Below, one piece after another: positions 11,938-26,815 of a stretch of 64,000 nt of DNA. Source of the DNA: Epiperipatus broadwayi (taxonomy: Eukaryota > Onychophora > Udeonychophora > Euonychophora > Peripatidae); contig JAQFVV010000455.1 in NCBI GenBank assembly GCA_028023455.1, positions 436,001 through 500,000 of the forward strand. Reading direction: 5' to 3'. The translations under genes and the position numbers were made by a program. The stretch's first letter is position 1, and every line of letters starts with the position of its first letter. The notes below the pieces were generated by a model. That model was not told the DNA's origin. It did no database searches and saw only the letters and a program-made list of their open reading frames with translations.

Positions 11938-12520
11938 GATGAGTTAGAAGAAGTTAACAGTTACAAATAGCTTGGTGAGATAATTACTAAAGATGGAAAC
12001 ATAATGAATGAAATTAATCATAGAATTAAACTTGGTTGGAATGCTTTTGGTAGAAATAACTTCATTCTAAAAGGAAATATACCTATGTGTTTGAAAAGGA
12101 AGATTTTTAATAAATGTGTTTTACCAGTTATTACTTATGGATCTGAGACTTGGACACTTAATTCAAGAGCAATACAGAGACTTCAGGCCACTCAAAAAAG
12201 TATGGAGAAATGCATGTTGGGAGTTACAAGAAGAGATTGAAAATGCAATATGGGTGAGAGAACAAGCAGGTGTTACTGACCTCAAGTTGGGCTAGACATA
12301 TTGCTAAAAGAGATGATAATAGATGGACAATTGAAATCTTAAACTGGATTCCAAGAGATTGTAAAAGACCCAGAAAGAGACCACAGGTGAGATAGATAGA
12401 TGAAATAAGAAGGTGTGCAGGGATGATGTGAAAAAGAGAAGCTAAAGATCGAAAAGATGGATTGAATTTGGAGAGACCTTCATCCTGCAGTTGATTGATA
12501 ATGGCTGATGATGACGATAC
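11938..12520 (+). pseudogene. RTE-type LINE, 5'-truncated 3' end copy
   Basis: It starts in the RTE reverse transcriptase C-terminus and reads EINHRIKLGWNAFGRNN and VLPVITYGSETWTLN in one frame to a stop at 12,238-12,240. The same segments occur in the longer copy at 50.7-50.9 kb. Further downstream the C-terminal tail is present but with a small deletion after the codons for VTDL, which removes the segment that encodes IEKIKRLKW in the longer copy. The element ends in GATTGATAATGGCTGATGATGA, the short 3' tail of RTE elements. No functional protein can be made. Confidence 0.9.
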
Positions 12521-14479
12521 AAGTTTATTTTTTAGAGTTGTGTGTTATTCTTAAATATCCAATAATATTCCTTCTGACCATAATTTAGTATAATACAACA
12601 TAAACTATAATTATATGAGTATTAACCTTATTAATGTGATGACTTATCTGGTATCAAAATAATCAATTTAAAGATGAAAAATTAATCCACATTCAACTGA
12701 TTTCCAGGTTCTTGTGCGGGAGTCATATGCAACAATACTTTATCCAGGGAAAATGTTAAATCAACTGAGATAATAGTAGGTGTTTGCGAGAATATCACTG
12801 AAGAACTTAACATTTCAATTGTTTTACAGAAACATAAATATAAAGACGATGATATAATTTATAAATCTAATTAACGACGTAGTTTTCTATTTTATTTATT
12901 TATTTGAAATGTTCATTACTAGCGACTTGTTATATAGTTTTAAATAATATTGAAATGCAAGTATAATGTATATACTTAAAGTTTTAAATAATAAAAAATC
13001 TTTTTTTTTTTTATTCACTCTAAAAACTCGATTGTAAAATAGAACAAAAAATTTTTTTGAGAACTCTAAATCGAGAAATAAATTAAATAATTTTTGACCG
13101 TTTTATTTTTAATGTAAATTCTTTATTAAAATCTAATTATTGAATGTGTTGTTGTTTTTTACTTTGTTAAAGCGTGTAAATTGAAAACTTTTATGTAATC
13201 ATTTGACGAGTTTGATATAGCTATATATTTTTAGAACTTAAAATAATAGATTTAATCAAAATGTGATTTTAAAATAAAATTAATGCAGCTAATAACTAAA
13301 TCTATTATTCTTAAATTGCTTTCTAATTACTAATTTAATTCAATTATGCTTCAAATAACATTTTAATTGTATATATATTGCTTAAAGATATTTCCCCCTA
13401 TTTTACATTAACGTCTGATGAGATATAAATGGAAAATCTTCATTAAAAAATAAATAATGGGATATACTCTTGTTGTTCTAGTTCTTGTTTTGTTTATCTT
13501 TTTTTAAATTTTAAAATAAAAAGTAAATAACAATTACTCTTACTGAAAGAGTTATTCATTTAATAATAATAGAGGATGTACAGCCTGTAAGTTTGTAAAT
13601 GACAATTGTATATATACAGCTTTATTCTGATTTTTATCCTGCTTGATTTCCATTGTAGGCTCATAAATACTGAGTACATCAAACTTGAAGCATGTAAATG
13701 GCATAATCCATTTTATCTACTGCTAATATCTTAATATATCTGAAATCTATATAGAAAACCATTTTTCCTTCCCTAGGAACTGCAAAAACCAATCTTCTTT
13801 TATATTTATTTATAGGTACCAATTTAGTATCCACTCTGGGATTTTTTTACAGACATGCCAAAACCACAGAACTATTACTGTTTACATTTCTTCTTAGTTT
13901 CGCTAAGTGCCTAATTTCATGCATACTTTAAATTGTTATTTTTGGTTTCTGGTAAAAGCTTTTAATTTTATCTTGCATTTATTTGAATAGTAACTAATAT
14001 AATATTAACAGCATATATATGAAGAATGAAATTCATGACATTGTGGTTTTCCAAACCATTTGCTTTCACTAAAAGTCAGTATTAAAACCATGTGTCTTTG
14101 CTTTTTTTTTCACCATTAAATATTTAAATTATAAATACGTGAGAATTTATTTTTATTTTGTTGTTGTTTGAACAATAAATTTGTATAGTATTAACAGTAA
14201 ATACATGAATATGGAGATTTGTGAATTCACAACCTATTCACATTTGCCTCACTAGTCATTAGAAGCAGAACCATCACAGAATGCTGCAAGATGGCAAACT
14301 ATCCATATCAGAAGATAGTGTTGCCCATGCTATGAACTGGATAAATCACAAGCCTTGAGAAAGTGAGCCCTGTATGTTTAGCTTGAAAAGAAATTCAGCC
14401 TAAGTAGACTTCAGTACTAAAGAATTTTGACATTCCACTGTCAAGTATCAGTTGCATTACTTCAATCTGGTGACAGGGA
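12521..14479. other. AT-rich non-coding stretch
   Basis: No coding frame or repeat structure that I can support; poly-A/T tracts only. Confidence 0.5.
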
Positions 14480-14525
14480 TTCTCACCCAGGTGACCAGAT
14501 GCTCACTCAGGTGGCCAGCTGCTCT
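14480..14525. repeat. Short GC-richer tandem repeat
   Basis: Two adjacent units of about 20 bases, CTCACCCAGGTGACCAGATG and CTCACTCAGGTGGCCAGCTG, in otherwise AT-rich sequence, followed by a partial third unit (CTC). Each unit holds a partial internal palindrome (CAGGTGACC / CAGGTGGCC). Confidence 0.7.
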
Positions 14526-14737
14526 TCTTTTCTAGAATTGTTTTAAAATAATAATCTTATACATGTTCATACTGCAGTGGAGTCATAATATTCACTATAT
14601 TTTGTTTCAAAAACATCTCACATAATATTTAATAGATTATGATTTTTTGATAATATTTAATTTGAATAAAATACATATTGTTTTTTTTAAAGTGCAAGTG
14701 TACAATGCTTTCAATACATGCATACATATGTATATAG

Positions 14738-16625
<1,888 letters not shown>

Positions 16626-17530
16626 CTGTTTTCTGTCAATTTAGACTTTTTATAAATTGCTAACATTTGGTTAATCAAGTTATATCTGCATTTATTCATT
16701 CTTGATATTAGAAAGCTTCACAGAAGATAACTTTGTTTCCAGATTAAATCACCTAATTCATTATCACTTTGGTATTGCCAGGGAATCGGTTTTTTATTTG
16801 TTTAAGAAAGTGCCAGGGTCTGTAGACCCACTGATTCTCACTGCATCACATACCATAGTTTTGCAGTAAATAACTAAATGTAATATTTTTATTTCACTTT
16901 CTTGACAACTAATATTTTTTAAAATTTTTTCCCAGGGTTCATATATTAAACGAACATAATGACATAGGCAATTTATACATTCCTTCAAACTTAATAATAA
17001 AATATAATAAACTAAAGTTAAAAATGTACAATGAAAGGTTTATATTAATAGTAAATATCTTATTATGACAAATTAAAATATTTAAATAAAAATTGTGAAT
17101 TGCTAATAAAATGGAAAGAACATACACATGCTCGTCCAGATAATAGTATTAATCAAATAATTAAACAATTCTTATTACAATTTTCTTTTGAAGCCATAAA
17201 TGAAATAGTCTCTAGAATAATGATACAGTAAATATCTATCTATCTATTGGTATGAGGAGCTATAGCTAGTTTAGTTTGCAAATATCTTGACTTATACACG
17301 AGTTGTGGTATAGATTTAAGTAGATCATTGATTGTACCATGCATATTTTTTGGGATAAAAAGCTCCATGGTAGTTGACTTTGATTTCTTCTGTTGACATT
17401 TTCTCATTTCTGATTGGTAGCAATGTAAGAACATACTTCAGGCTTTTGGGGTAACTTTTTTATGAGGGAAAGTATCAGCAAACACTCTGTTTTTTTCTCA
17501 TGCCAAATGAATTGATTCTACATATAAGTA
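16626..17530. other. Non-coding stretch
   Basis: Nothing recognisable. The 60-odd-codon minus-strand frames at 16,794-17,434 show no family motif. Confidence 0.45.
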
Positions 17531-17612
17531 GTCCTGGATGGAGGCATTTTTTGTGGTTGTGAGAACAAAAAACCACAATTATCTCCCTCTGTCTTCTCCC
17601 TCCATCCAGGAC
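17531..17612. repeat. Short inverted repeat
   Basis: GTCCTGGATGGAGG and its complement CCTCCATCCAGGAC are about 54 bases apart, with a second nested pair GTGGTT/AACCAC. No flanking duplication seen. Confidence 0.8.
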
Positions 17613-17768
17613 CCAAGAAAACTTCCAGCAAAAATTATCTTTGAAGTTGTCTGCTTTTTTTTTATACCATGACCAGTTTTGACATGTCTATGCATATACT
17701 TTCATCCTTTGTCTCTTTATCAGAATACAAGTTAATTTTAATTTTGTACATTACTTTTTGTGTTTTAG

Positions 17769-17820
17769 TTACTAAGATCTTTTTTTATATAAATTTACTA
17801 AGATCTTTTTTTATATAAAT
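17769..17820 (+). repeat. Perfect 26 bp tandem duplication
   Basis: The unit TTACTAAGATC followed by a T-run and ATATAAAT is repeated twice without a mismatch, indicating a recent local duplication. Confidence 0.9.
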
Positions 17821-18384
17821 TCATTTGGTGCCCTCTTTAATTAGCATTAGAAGGATATTACTCTGAGGGTAATCATTTGCATTGGAATTTTTTTTGATTA
17901 CTTGCATGTATCTCTGTTCGTTTCAATTTTAACTTTAATTAAATAGATAGTATCAAACACAAATAACTTTTATTGCACATATCTAGAAATAAATTATATT
18001 AACTTAAAAAAAGAAGAAAACTAAATTGCATTCATTGAACGATTTTTAAATTTTATTTCTTTTAGCTTTTAAATATTACCAAATGCCAAGACATGTATCA
18101 TACGTATATAGTGCAGTATATTATAGACACCGATCTTTTTTATATGTATGTATAAAAATAATTTTAAATAATAATATAAATTATTAATAAATAATAGGTG
18201 CAGACATATTTACATGTATTTTACTAAGTGAGTGTTCGCTCATGCATTTATTGAAGTCAGAGTAATAATAATAATAATAATAAATATCTACCATAGTTTT
18301 ATTTTTAAAATAAAATAAACAGCCCATGTCTGACTTTTATTAAATAAGCTCTGGACGATTTTCTTTTTTTCAATAAGTAATTAA

Positions 18385-18890
18385 CCTATTTGTTCAGTGT
18401 ACTGAATATTTACTATAGTAAACAGAGGGCTTTGAACTTAGGATTTTCAGGGTATATTCATCCTGCACTCCATCTCAAACAACCAATATATATAACCACA
18501 CAAATAAATAAATAATCAATCAAACAAGATTGACAAATAAATTATATTAGATATTTGACTATCATAGTGACATAACCACACATATGTGAAAAAGGTAAAT
18601 GATCCCAAATATATGTATTTTGTGCAGAACAGTATTCAACAGTTGGGCCAGATCATAATCTCTCATATATATATATACAATCAAATGCTCAGTTATATTA
18701 AGATAGCAATTCCTTAAACTTTAATTGACATGCTTCGATGTTCTCATCCTTCCAACAATTCAACTGTTCATTTCATGAAAAATCAATGATGGAATATTCA
18801 AAACCCTTGGTGGATTTGATATTGTAGTCATACCTATGTAGACATTATGTCAATCTAACCCCTCATATTATTCTTTATTAACTTTTTTCC
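18385..18890 (-). repeat. Long arm of palindromic family 2
   Basis: It starts with the segment shared with 53.61 kb (AACCTATTTGTTCA, then CTTAGGATTTTCAG) and runs through the family core (ATGTATTTTGTGCAGAACAG, CAACAGTTGGGCC) into a tail matching 56.8-57.0 kb (AAGATAGCAA...CCTTAAACTTTAATTGACA). It shows that family 2 extends beyond the hairpin core. No open frame. The central part contains a TTTGAACTTAGG segment that resembles a degenerate pol III B box on the minus strand. Confidence 0.6.
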
Positions 18891-19309
18891 TTTACGTACC
18901 CTTAATCGACTAGTCTCTTTAACAATAACATAGTATCATATTTTTTAAATACAGTATTAACCTTAAAGGTCATTATTCCAAGAAAATAATTTATTATGCT
19001 AAATACTGCATATCAATTTTGGAAAGTATGATAAAGAAATAATAAAATGTATATACTTTCAACATAAACTGAAGAAATTTTATTAATATATTGTACTGGT
19101 TCAGGCAACTTTAAGAAATAAAACTGGTCTGACCTTACAAGTTTGTTTTTTTAACCACACACACAATCGTCATATTTTTTAAAAGAGGAAAGAAAAGAAT
19201 CCAATTGTTTTTTAATCCAATTGTTTTTTATTTGTTTAAATTAATATAATAATAAATAAAACTTCTCAGATTTATTACCTGTAATCTTAGCATTCATAGA
19301 AAAAATGTT

Positions 19310-19556
19310 CACATGATCACCATTTCTTATGCTTGGTCATAACTGTTATTAAAACAGGCAAAACTCTCCATACAGTAGTGCCACCTAGTGCAAGCCAGAG
19401 TAATCAATGGATGCCAGAAGAGTTGTGCATAAAATCCCTATCTAATGTCTACTTATCCAATATCCCTAGACTAGTTTCTGGCTTGTGGCCTATTATATGG
19501 AGAGTTTTGCTTGTTTTAATAACAGTTATGAGCTAGCATATGAAATGGCGATCATG
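19310..19556 (+). mobile_element. Palindromic family 1, internally deleted copy
   Basis: Both outer arms are complete: the left arm is CACATGATCACCATTTC, then CATAACTGTTATTAAAACAGG and CAAAACTCTCCATACAG; the right arm is the complement, ending GATCATGTGATGTTTAG. The middle of the hairpin has collapsed after GGCTTGTGGCC. This copy shows the full 5' arm that other copies have lost by 5' truncation. Confidence 0.85.
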
Positions 19557-19559
19557 TGA

Positions 19560-19985
19560 TGTTTAGGAGTTTAATGCCAATCCTGCCTAATAGGATAGTG
19601 CTGGCTATGGTTATTAAAGAACTAAAGGCACCAAAATGTATAGGTACTGAACTGAGCTCAGATCTATATGACTATTTAAGCTAATGAGCTTAGATTGAAA
19701 ATATTGTGTTTTCAATTTTATTCTCATAGTTTTGTAGTTAAGTAGAGATAAAAGATTGCTTCTGGAGGACTGCATTAAATCCTAAGATCTAGGTGCAGTG
19801 CTCTCAGATCCAATGCTCCTCACTGATGAAGGCCACAAGCCAGAAACTAGTCTGGGGATATTGGATAAGTAGGCACTAAATAGGGATTTTATGCACAAGC
19901 CTTCTGGCATCCATTGATTACTCTGGCTTACACTAGAGTGCACTACTGTATGGAGAGTTTGCCTGTTTTTAAAAAAATGTGGAAG
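19560..19985 (+). mobile_element. Palindromic family 1, extended right half
   Basis: It carries the right arm (GATCTAGGTGCAGTGCTCTC to GTATGGAGAGTTT) preceded by about 200 bases (TTATTAAAGAACTAAAGGCACC and onward). Diverged versions of that leader precede other copies at 45.48-45.70 and 45.90-46.08 kb, so the hairpin appears to derive from a longer parent sequence. No conserved protein motif is visible in the extra segment. Confidence 0.6.
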
Positions 19986-19989
19986 ATGC

Positions 19990-21640
19990 TACTATTTTTA
20001 TTTTTTATTTTGGTGTTGAGAAAAAAAGCTTTGGAAGAAAGTTTTCTTTTTTTGAAATCAACTTTAATATCCTCATTGTGAAGAATCTTTGGATTATTTC
20101 AACCAGCAAATAACTCTGTGTAATAGCATTTTAAATTTAAGCTGATTAAAATGAGAGAAATAATTTGTAAAGTTTATCAATGCAGATAAGATAGAAAACT
20201 ATGCAATAACTGAAAATCTTATTACAAAGGGGTAAAATCCAATTAGTGCCTTAGTCAAATCTAAAATTATGTAGTCTCCTACACCAAGCTAATTTTAAAA
20301 GTATCTCATTTCTACAAGCATTAACCATTGAGAATATAAAAATTATTTTAACCTATCATCTTTCACATGGTTTTCACTCACCTATTCATGAATGCATAAT
20401 TTTATCATACCATTATAGTATCCAGAGAATAATTCAAGAAAATACAAACAATAAGATTTAAACCTAAATTTTATTATGGTATAAGATCAGAATTCTGAAG
20501 ATATGGTAAAAGTCTTATAAACAAATATTAAAGTTCATATTAATATGCTGTGAATAATTTATGGCATTTTACTTTCTTCTAAATATATATTTAAATTTTT
20601 TTATCTTTTCTTAAGATAACATTTTTTCTTTACAAACTTTAAAAACAGATATAATTTAAAAATGATTTCTTGTTCAAGTAATAATCGATATTTTTTTAAA
20701 ACTTTGATATATATATTTATTTGTCAATTTAATTAATATGTTTCCTACTTTGGTTTATATTAATATAATTAAATAATAATAACTATGTAATTGTTTTAAC
20801 TGAATGTAAGCATATTGGAGATCATAAGTTAAATGCAATCCAATTAAATGAATTGTCTCAATATGGATACATAATTGTTTCAATAAATATGCATATTTTT
20901 TATGTGCGTTATTTTGTTTATTACATTTATACTATTTTAAGCATCCATTTATTTTTCTCATTCTAAATCTAAGTAAACATAACTATCACACACATCCGAT
21001 AACACATTACCATGTTTTTTTTTGAGTTAGTAATGGATAAACGGTGGAGTTAACATCTAAAAAACTAAGGAGAGATTTGAACCTAATCTATAGATGTTTT
21101 TCTTTTTAGAGATGGTATTGTAATCTGCAGAACAGATGTTTAAAATAATAAATAACCTCTATATACTACACAAGGAAGGATTCGCTGCAGTTATTATTAG
21201 TCATTAAAATATCTGCAGTTTAATCTTGTTAATTAACTTTGAAATTCAAATTAATATCCAAGCTGCAATTGATAAAGTTAAATTGATTATTTCTTATTAA
21301 AACTCTTAATAAGTTTTTCAGTGATTACTATAAATGAAATTGATATTGCAAGTGACTAGATGCTATCAAAAACTATGTTTTCTAAAACAGACACCACCAT
21401 TGTATTCCAAGGCATTTAACATAAGCTTGGAATTAATTAATTGATAGTACTACTGGTTTCTTGTTGAAGATTTTGCCTGTATACAGTGAAAAAATGACTG
21501 GTTTTATTTCCATGCTGCCTGCAATGATCTATTACTCCAGAGCTCACTATTTGATGTGACAGAGACTGAACCATGATCTATGGCTATTTGCCTATAGAAT
21601 TCACCATTCTACAACTGCCATAAGCCATGAAAATCATGAT
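19990..21640. other. AT-rich non-coding stretch
   Basis: No supported gene, repeat boundary or RNA. Confidence 0.5.
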
Positions 21641-21659
21641 AATAGTATTAGTATCAGTA

Positions 21660-21735
21660 TTATTAGTAGAAGTAGTAGTAGTAGGAATAGTAGTAATAGC
21701 AACAGTAGTAGTAGTAATAGTAGTAATAAAAATAT
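21660..21735. repeat. Imperfect TAG/GTA trinucleotide repeat
   Basis: Degenerate trinucleotide units (GTAGTAGTAGTAG and variants) lie just upstream of the long ATA array. They probably share an origin with it. Confidence 0.8.
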
Positions 21736-21810
21736 TAGTAGTAATCAAATGGGATATTACCCATGAGTTCATAAAAAACATTAAGTACTAGAATTGACAG
21801 ATTAGACTTT

Positions 21811-21999
<189 letters not shown>

Positions 22000-22399
22000 A
22001 AAAACAGCAACAACAATGGTTACTTAAATGACATACTGTTGAGGAATTCTAAAGAAATTTACAACAGATCTGAGAATGATTTGTAGACCTTAATCTCAGA
22101 ATCTGCATGTTTGTCACTGAATCAAACATGCCATGTGAAGTAATAATAAATTTATGATTGAAAGTGGGTGAGTTTCCTTTCTTTTCTCCTATTCTACTTT
22201 TATAATGATTGAAAGGAAAAAATCTCAGGAAGGATTGTGAAGGTAACTGCATAGAATTATAAATATATTTTTTAAAATAATAATACCATAGTTTATTAAA
22301 ATAAATACATTCATTGCACTCATTCTTTTAAATATAAGTCAAAATATATTTACTCAAATACAAATGTCATTTTTCTCCTACTAAGCAGTGTGGCCATTT

Positions 22400-22694
22400 A
22401 AAGAGAGATTCCCAGATAGGAAGTGCAATTGGTGTGGAGCCATAAAAAAGAGAAATCTTAGATGCCAATCTAAAATTCAACAATACATACTCCATGGCCT
22501 ACAATGGTATCAAGAGTGAACAAAGAAATGACAGAAGAGATGTAGTGAAAAGACTGAGATGCCAAGCAATAGAAGACCAGCAAATGGAAGAAGAAATTTC
22601 CTCTCAATCTGGGACTCTAAGAAGATCTTCATGTGATATCAGCTCTTTTATAGAAGAGCTGAGGTCTAACACTTCTCAAGTCTCAGTCCAATAG
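22400..22694 (+). pseudogene. LINE ORF1, C-terminal remnant
   Basis: Codons from about 22,415 read RKCNWCGAIKKRNLRCQSK, which aligns with RFCELCGIKKNRYHKCSQK of the better ORF1 at 39.7 kb. The histidine ligand is lost in this copy. After a stop and frameshift, a Glu/Ser-rich frame continues to 22,694. The full protein would bind the element RNA in a ribonucleoprotein particle; this remnant cannot. Confidence 0.6.
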
Positions 22695-23139
22695 AGCAAA
22701 GAAGTGAAGGGTGGAATTGGTGGGCTCCCTCAAAGAAAGAGGAAATTTGGCCTAAGCTCTCAATCTCTGCATCTCCTAAGGCCATTTTGGATATTGAAGA
22801 TGTGCCCACAGAAGATCTGCTAGATTTTTCAGATCAATTAACTATATTTCCTTCACTTCCTGATAAAAAGTCCTGACTCAACTCTCCAGATTAGGCAGAC
22901 TGTCTTATTGAGATAAGTTAAAGATATTTCAGAGTGCAAAATTGATGTGGTTATATCACAAACCTATGAAGCCAGACTGAATGGGCCAGATGTTGAACCT
23001 GGATCCTCCTTTGTTATTGACTAGGAGGAGATAGTTTTGACCCTATGACATGAGGTAGAATTAGATAAGTTTAAAGAGACTAGAAATAAAAACTGATGAA
23101 GACCAGAGGTTTTCATTAGAGAGATATAATCCTCTTATG

Positions 23140-23819
23140 ATCAAAATTGCATCCATCAATATTAGGGTCTGAATTCTCGTAATAGAGCCTTTGCCTTAGA
23201 ACATTGGTTTAGAACTCAGGCTCCTGATATTTTGTATTTTGGGGAGACAAAGATGCATCTCTGGACTGATCCACTAATAATTGAGAAAATTAACTCACTA
23301 GGTTTTTTTCATTATTCTTTCTCCAATGTGGCTGCGGGAGGGGTTGCCATCATATTAAACAAAATGTCAACAATTAATTTCTTTAAGATCATTAAAGTTG
23401 ACAATAATTGTCTTATTGCAATTATAAAATTTCATAATTTTATACTTAATCTAATTAATATATCAAGACAATCTGAAATAATTTATAAAGTAATACAATA
23501 TATCAATATATCATTGAGAACAAGCCCCTTTCCCACGATAATAGTTGGTGATTTTAATCTCACTTATAATAAATTTCAAAACAGATATATTCAGTCAATC
23601 AAAATACCTTTAATTAGTTGTAGACCTCTTTTTCCAGAAAAGGCCTCTTCTTTTTATAATAGAAATGAGACCTTGACAGACCTGCTCTTTGTCTCCCCAA
23701 TATTATTTAATACCTTAACAGCAGAGCTTTGGCTCACAGTGTTCTCAGACCACTTTTCATTTGAACTAAGTTCTTTGGCAATAAATTTAGTGAAGTGGTG
23801 TCAGAGTTACCAAGAATGA
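23140..23819 (+). pseudogene. LINE ORF2, endonuclease domain remnant
   Basis: The main frame (23,232-23,819, 195 codons) holds the motifs of an APE-type endonuclease in order: FGETKMH with the metal-binding Glu, then a Gly-rich strand (GGVAIILNK), VGDFNLT with the catalytic Asp-Asn pair, and FSDHFSFE with the terminal Asp-His pair. The start of the domain lies upstream in another frame (about 23,155-23,230, INIRGLNSRNRAFAL). In an active element this domain nicks the target DNA to prime reverse transcription. The catalytic residues survive but the frame ends in a stop at 23,817-23,819 and the N-terminus is frameshifted. Confidence 0.85.
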
Positions 23820-26400
23820 TAAGGATGTTGACTCATGCCAACATTAATACTCAATTGATTTCGGATGCCTATATTTTATTAAATAAAGTCAACTTACATA
23901 GGCTTCCGGCATATGATGTATGGATGCAATTCACCAAAATTTTGGAAAAACTAATAAATAATTGTACCATTAGATCCTGAGGCCAAGCACACATGTTGGG
24001 AAAAATGGATAAAATAGCCAGTAAATTGATTGGTTTGACTCTCGAAGCCCAAGACATTGACTTGATCATCGAATTAAAATATATCCACAGAGGCCAATTG
24101 CTGAGTATCTCTCAATCAAGAGGACATGGTAATTTATTCACTACCTACACTGTTGGACTAGGAGCTACCGTAGGTGGGCCCTTGGCAGGAACACAAAGGC
24201 ACTACAAGTGATTGAGATGGATGGCAGGCTATATGCTGGGACTTCCATGCTTATCAAAATTCATGATTATTATGCTGAAAAGTTCCAACCTCCAGGAACA
24301 ATGATTACTAGAGAAACTTTTAATGTAGAGAAATCAACCAACACACAAAATTATGGAAAGTAGGATTATTCAAAGGATTAAATTGATGCCTGATAAGACA
24401 CATCCTGGTTTGCATGGAATTCCCAGATTCCTCTTACTTCATCTGAGTGCATTTACAACACTCATTATAAAAGAAATGGCATATTTGTTGGGTGATGGCA
24501 GCTGGGAACTTTCAGGGATGAACCTGATAACTATGATTCCCTTGGTTAAAAAGCTGGAGTGCTCTCAGGACCTGGGGAATCTTAGGCCTATATCAATAAT
24601 CCCTCTAATGATAAAGACAGTTGAGAACCTGATGAGGTTGTAAGATAACATCTTAGTCAGACTGTCTGCCTATCAGTTTGCCAAGAGGGTGAGTTTGACG
24701 GCTGATGTGGTAAGTCAATTTTGCCTCCTGGTGAAACATGTATGCATGAAAATGATCTCTCAGTCAGTCGCAGTTCATCTAGACTTCACTGCAGCCTCTG
24801 ATTGTGTCAGAGTTGATGTACACTTGAGGGTTTTGGAGGGACTCAAAGTATCTCCAGCATATCTCCAGCTGAGAGAGAACCTTCCACAAAATTGTGAAGT
24901 GTTTCTCCATCTGGATGAATGAGTTGCTCCATGTTTTTAGCCCTATATCTCCATTCCACAGGGCTCACCTCTGAGTGTGCCCCTATTTACAGATTATGTG
25001 AATCCCTTCCTGTTAAGCATTGAGGCATCTCTTAAATGAATAGCCATTCCTTTACTGAAAGGAGAACATCCATCACATTTCCTATATGGATGGTGTCATG
25101 GTGTTTCTCTCTCTTGGACCAATTCAAATTAGAATTTTTAAGCATTGAGGCATCTCTTAAAGGGTTAGCCATTTGTTTTCTGAAGGAGAACATCCATCAC
25201 ATTTCCTATATGGATGATGCCATGGTGTTTCTTTCTTCACTGGAGGAGTTTGCAAAGCTGGAAGAGCTCTTGGACCGATTCAAATTAGAATTTGGTCTAA
25301 GGGTCAATGAGGAGAAATCAGCCATATGGTCAATTAGGATCAGAAAGCAAATTCCCAGCAGGTTTAATGCTCCCTCTCAGAAGTTCCTGGGATTTCATCT
25401 TGCTTTTCCCCCATTAAAATGAAGGGAAAAAATGCAAGATGTTTTATTAATTAAAATAGGAAAATTTGTCACCTCCCTGAGAAAAGTCTACTTATCTCTA
25501 TTTGAGGAAAGTAGCATTGATGAATGCAGTCATGCTTCCAAAAATAACATATTTTCTTGCGGGGTTTTCTCCAATGAAAGCCTTCATAAGGAATGTTGAA
25601 ACCCAATGTAGAAAATTATGTTGGGGGAAAGGCTCCTGTCATCAGCCTAAGCCTCCTGCAAAGACCTAGACAACAAAATGGATTAGGCCTACCCTTGATT
25701 AGGACATTTTTAGTGTGAAGCACACAGATATTTTATGCAAACTTTTTAGTAATAATACAGAGATGGAAGGTCCAATCCTGCCTCGAGAAATTATTCCTAC
25801 AGATCAGCCTCCTCCCAAAATGAGTAAACTCTGGATCAAACAACAGGTGAAGCTGGTACTTGATAGTTTCAAGGCCAGTGTCGCCTCAACACTATTTCAA
25901 AATAAAATAAATTATTGGAGCACATACAATGCTATAAATCCCAAAAATCCAAATATTGAAAATATACGACCAATAGGAATTCTAAAGTTCTTGAGGTTGA
26001 CTAAATGACTAAAATTGGAGCCTAGATTAGTTGATTTTCTCATCAAGGTCAACCTCGGGGCATTTCCTATGGCTGCCTTCTTGTACTATTGATGGAGCTA
26101 TGGTATGGACCCTGTCTGTTCAATGTGTAGTAAATGAGAAAAAGCAGTGGAACATATATTGAAAGAATGTGAAACATGGATTAATTTGCGCAACATTTTA
26201 AAGTCTTTCATTGCAAACAAAGAGACTGCCTGTGTGGATTTAATTAAGGCATTCAAGAAATGATTTTTTGGATGGATTAGACTTGCAATGTTTATTAACT
26301 CCAGTATCTGGATTCTCAGGAATAGACTGATTTTTGAAAAAGGAATGCTGATGATAAGAAATTTTGCCAGAGATGGTTGACAGACATAGTCATTAATAAG
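23820..26400 (+). pseudogene. LINE ORF2, reverse transcriptase and C-terminal remnant
   Basis: Fragments in shifting frames: DLGNLRPISIIPLMIKTVEN (RT block near 24,570-24,630), LDFTAASD (24,780), IPQGSPLSVPLF (24,955-24,990), YMDDAMVFL (25,208-25,234, the catalytic aspartates) and GLRVNEEKSAIW (25,295-25,330). A C-terminal CSMC...VEHILKEC segment lies at 26,125-26,172. The YMDD block is present twice because of a local duplication at 25,014-25,300; the first copy reads YMDG. At least ten stops or frameshifts make this non-functional. Confidence 0.8.
25014..25300 (+). repeat. Tandem duplication across the RT active-site block
   Basis: Both units begin AAGCATTGAGGCATCTCTTAA and end near AAATTAGAATTT. 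Unit 1 (25,014-25,138) lacks an internal segment of about 36 bases that unit 2 (25,139-25,300) keeps, and carries GAT-GGT in place of GAT-GAT at the catalytic pair. It arose inside the already inserted LINE or in its source. Confidence 0.85.
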
Positions 26401-26815
26401 TGTTATGGTTTGAAGTTACTCAGATGTAACAAATAGGTTACATCTATGATTTAGTCTTGATGAATTGACAGCCATGTTATAAGTGGAAGTAAAAGTTCAA
26501 TTTTGATAAGTTTAAAACAAATTTTGTATAAATTGAAATTTGTTCATCTAGAGAAAGAAAGATTATATGGATCAGAATTTAATTGAATGGTTTATAATAA
26601 AATTTAGTCTAGACAGTTGATATGACCCATAGAGAGAAAATTGAATTTAATATGTTATTAACAGAGAAAACTAATTTAAAAAATGTAATAGCAATACTCA
26701 ATGTTACTTTTATGTAATTCTATCATTGTGCTTTGTATTATGATTGAAATTTTGTAATTGATATGTATATTTTGCAAATCCGTTTGGGTGTGAATAAAGT
26801 CCAATTTTGAAAGTA

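Larger units (their letters stand above)
22385..26815 (+). mobile_element. APE-type LINE (RRM/zinc-knuckle group), 5'-truncated copy
   Basis: It begins in the last zinc knuckle of ORF1 and runs through an apurinic-type endonuclease and reverse transcriptase to a 3' UTR ending near AATAAAGTCCAATTTTG. The ORF1 knuckle and endonuclease start correspond to the copy at 36.9-40.9 kb, so the two copies belong to one group. Many stops and frameshifts show it is long dead. Motif style (IPQGSPLS, YMDD, a CCHC-containing ORF1) suggests the L1/Tx1-like side of the LINE tree, but this needs a phylogeny. No clear target-site duplication found. Confidence 0.8.
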
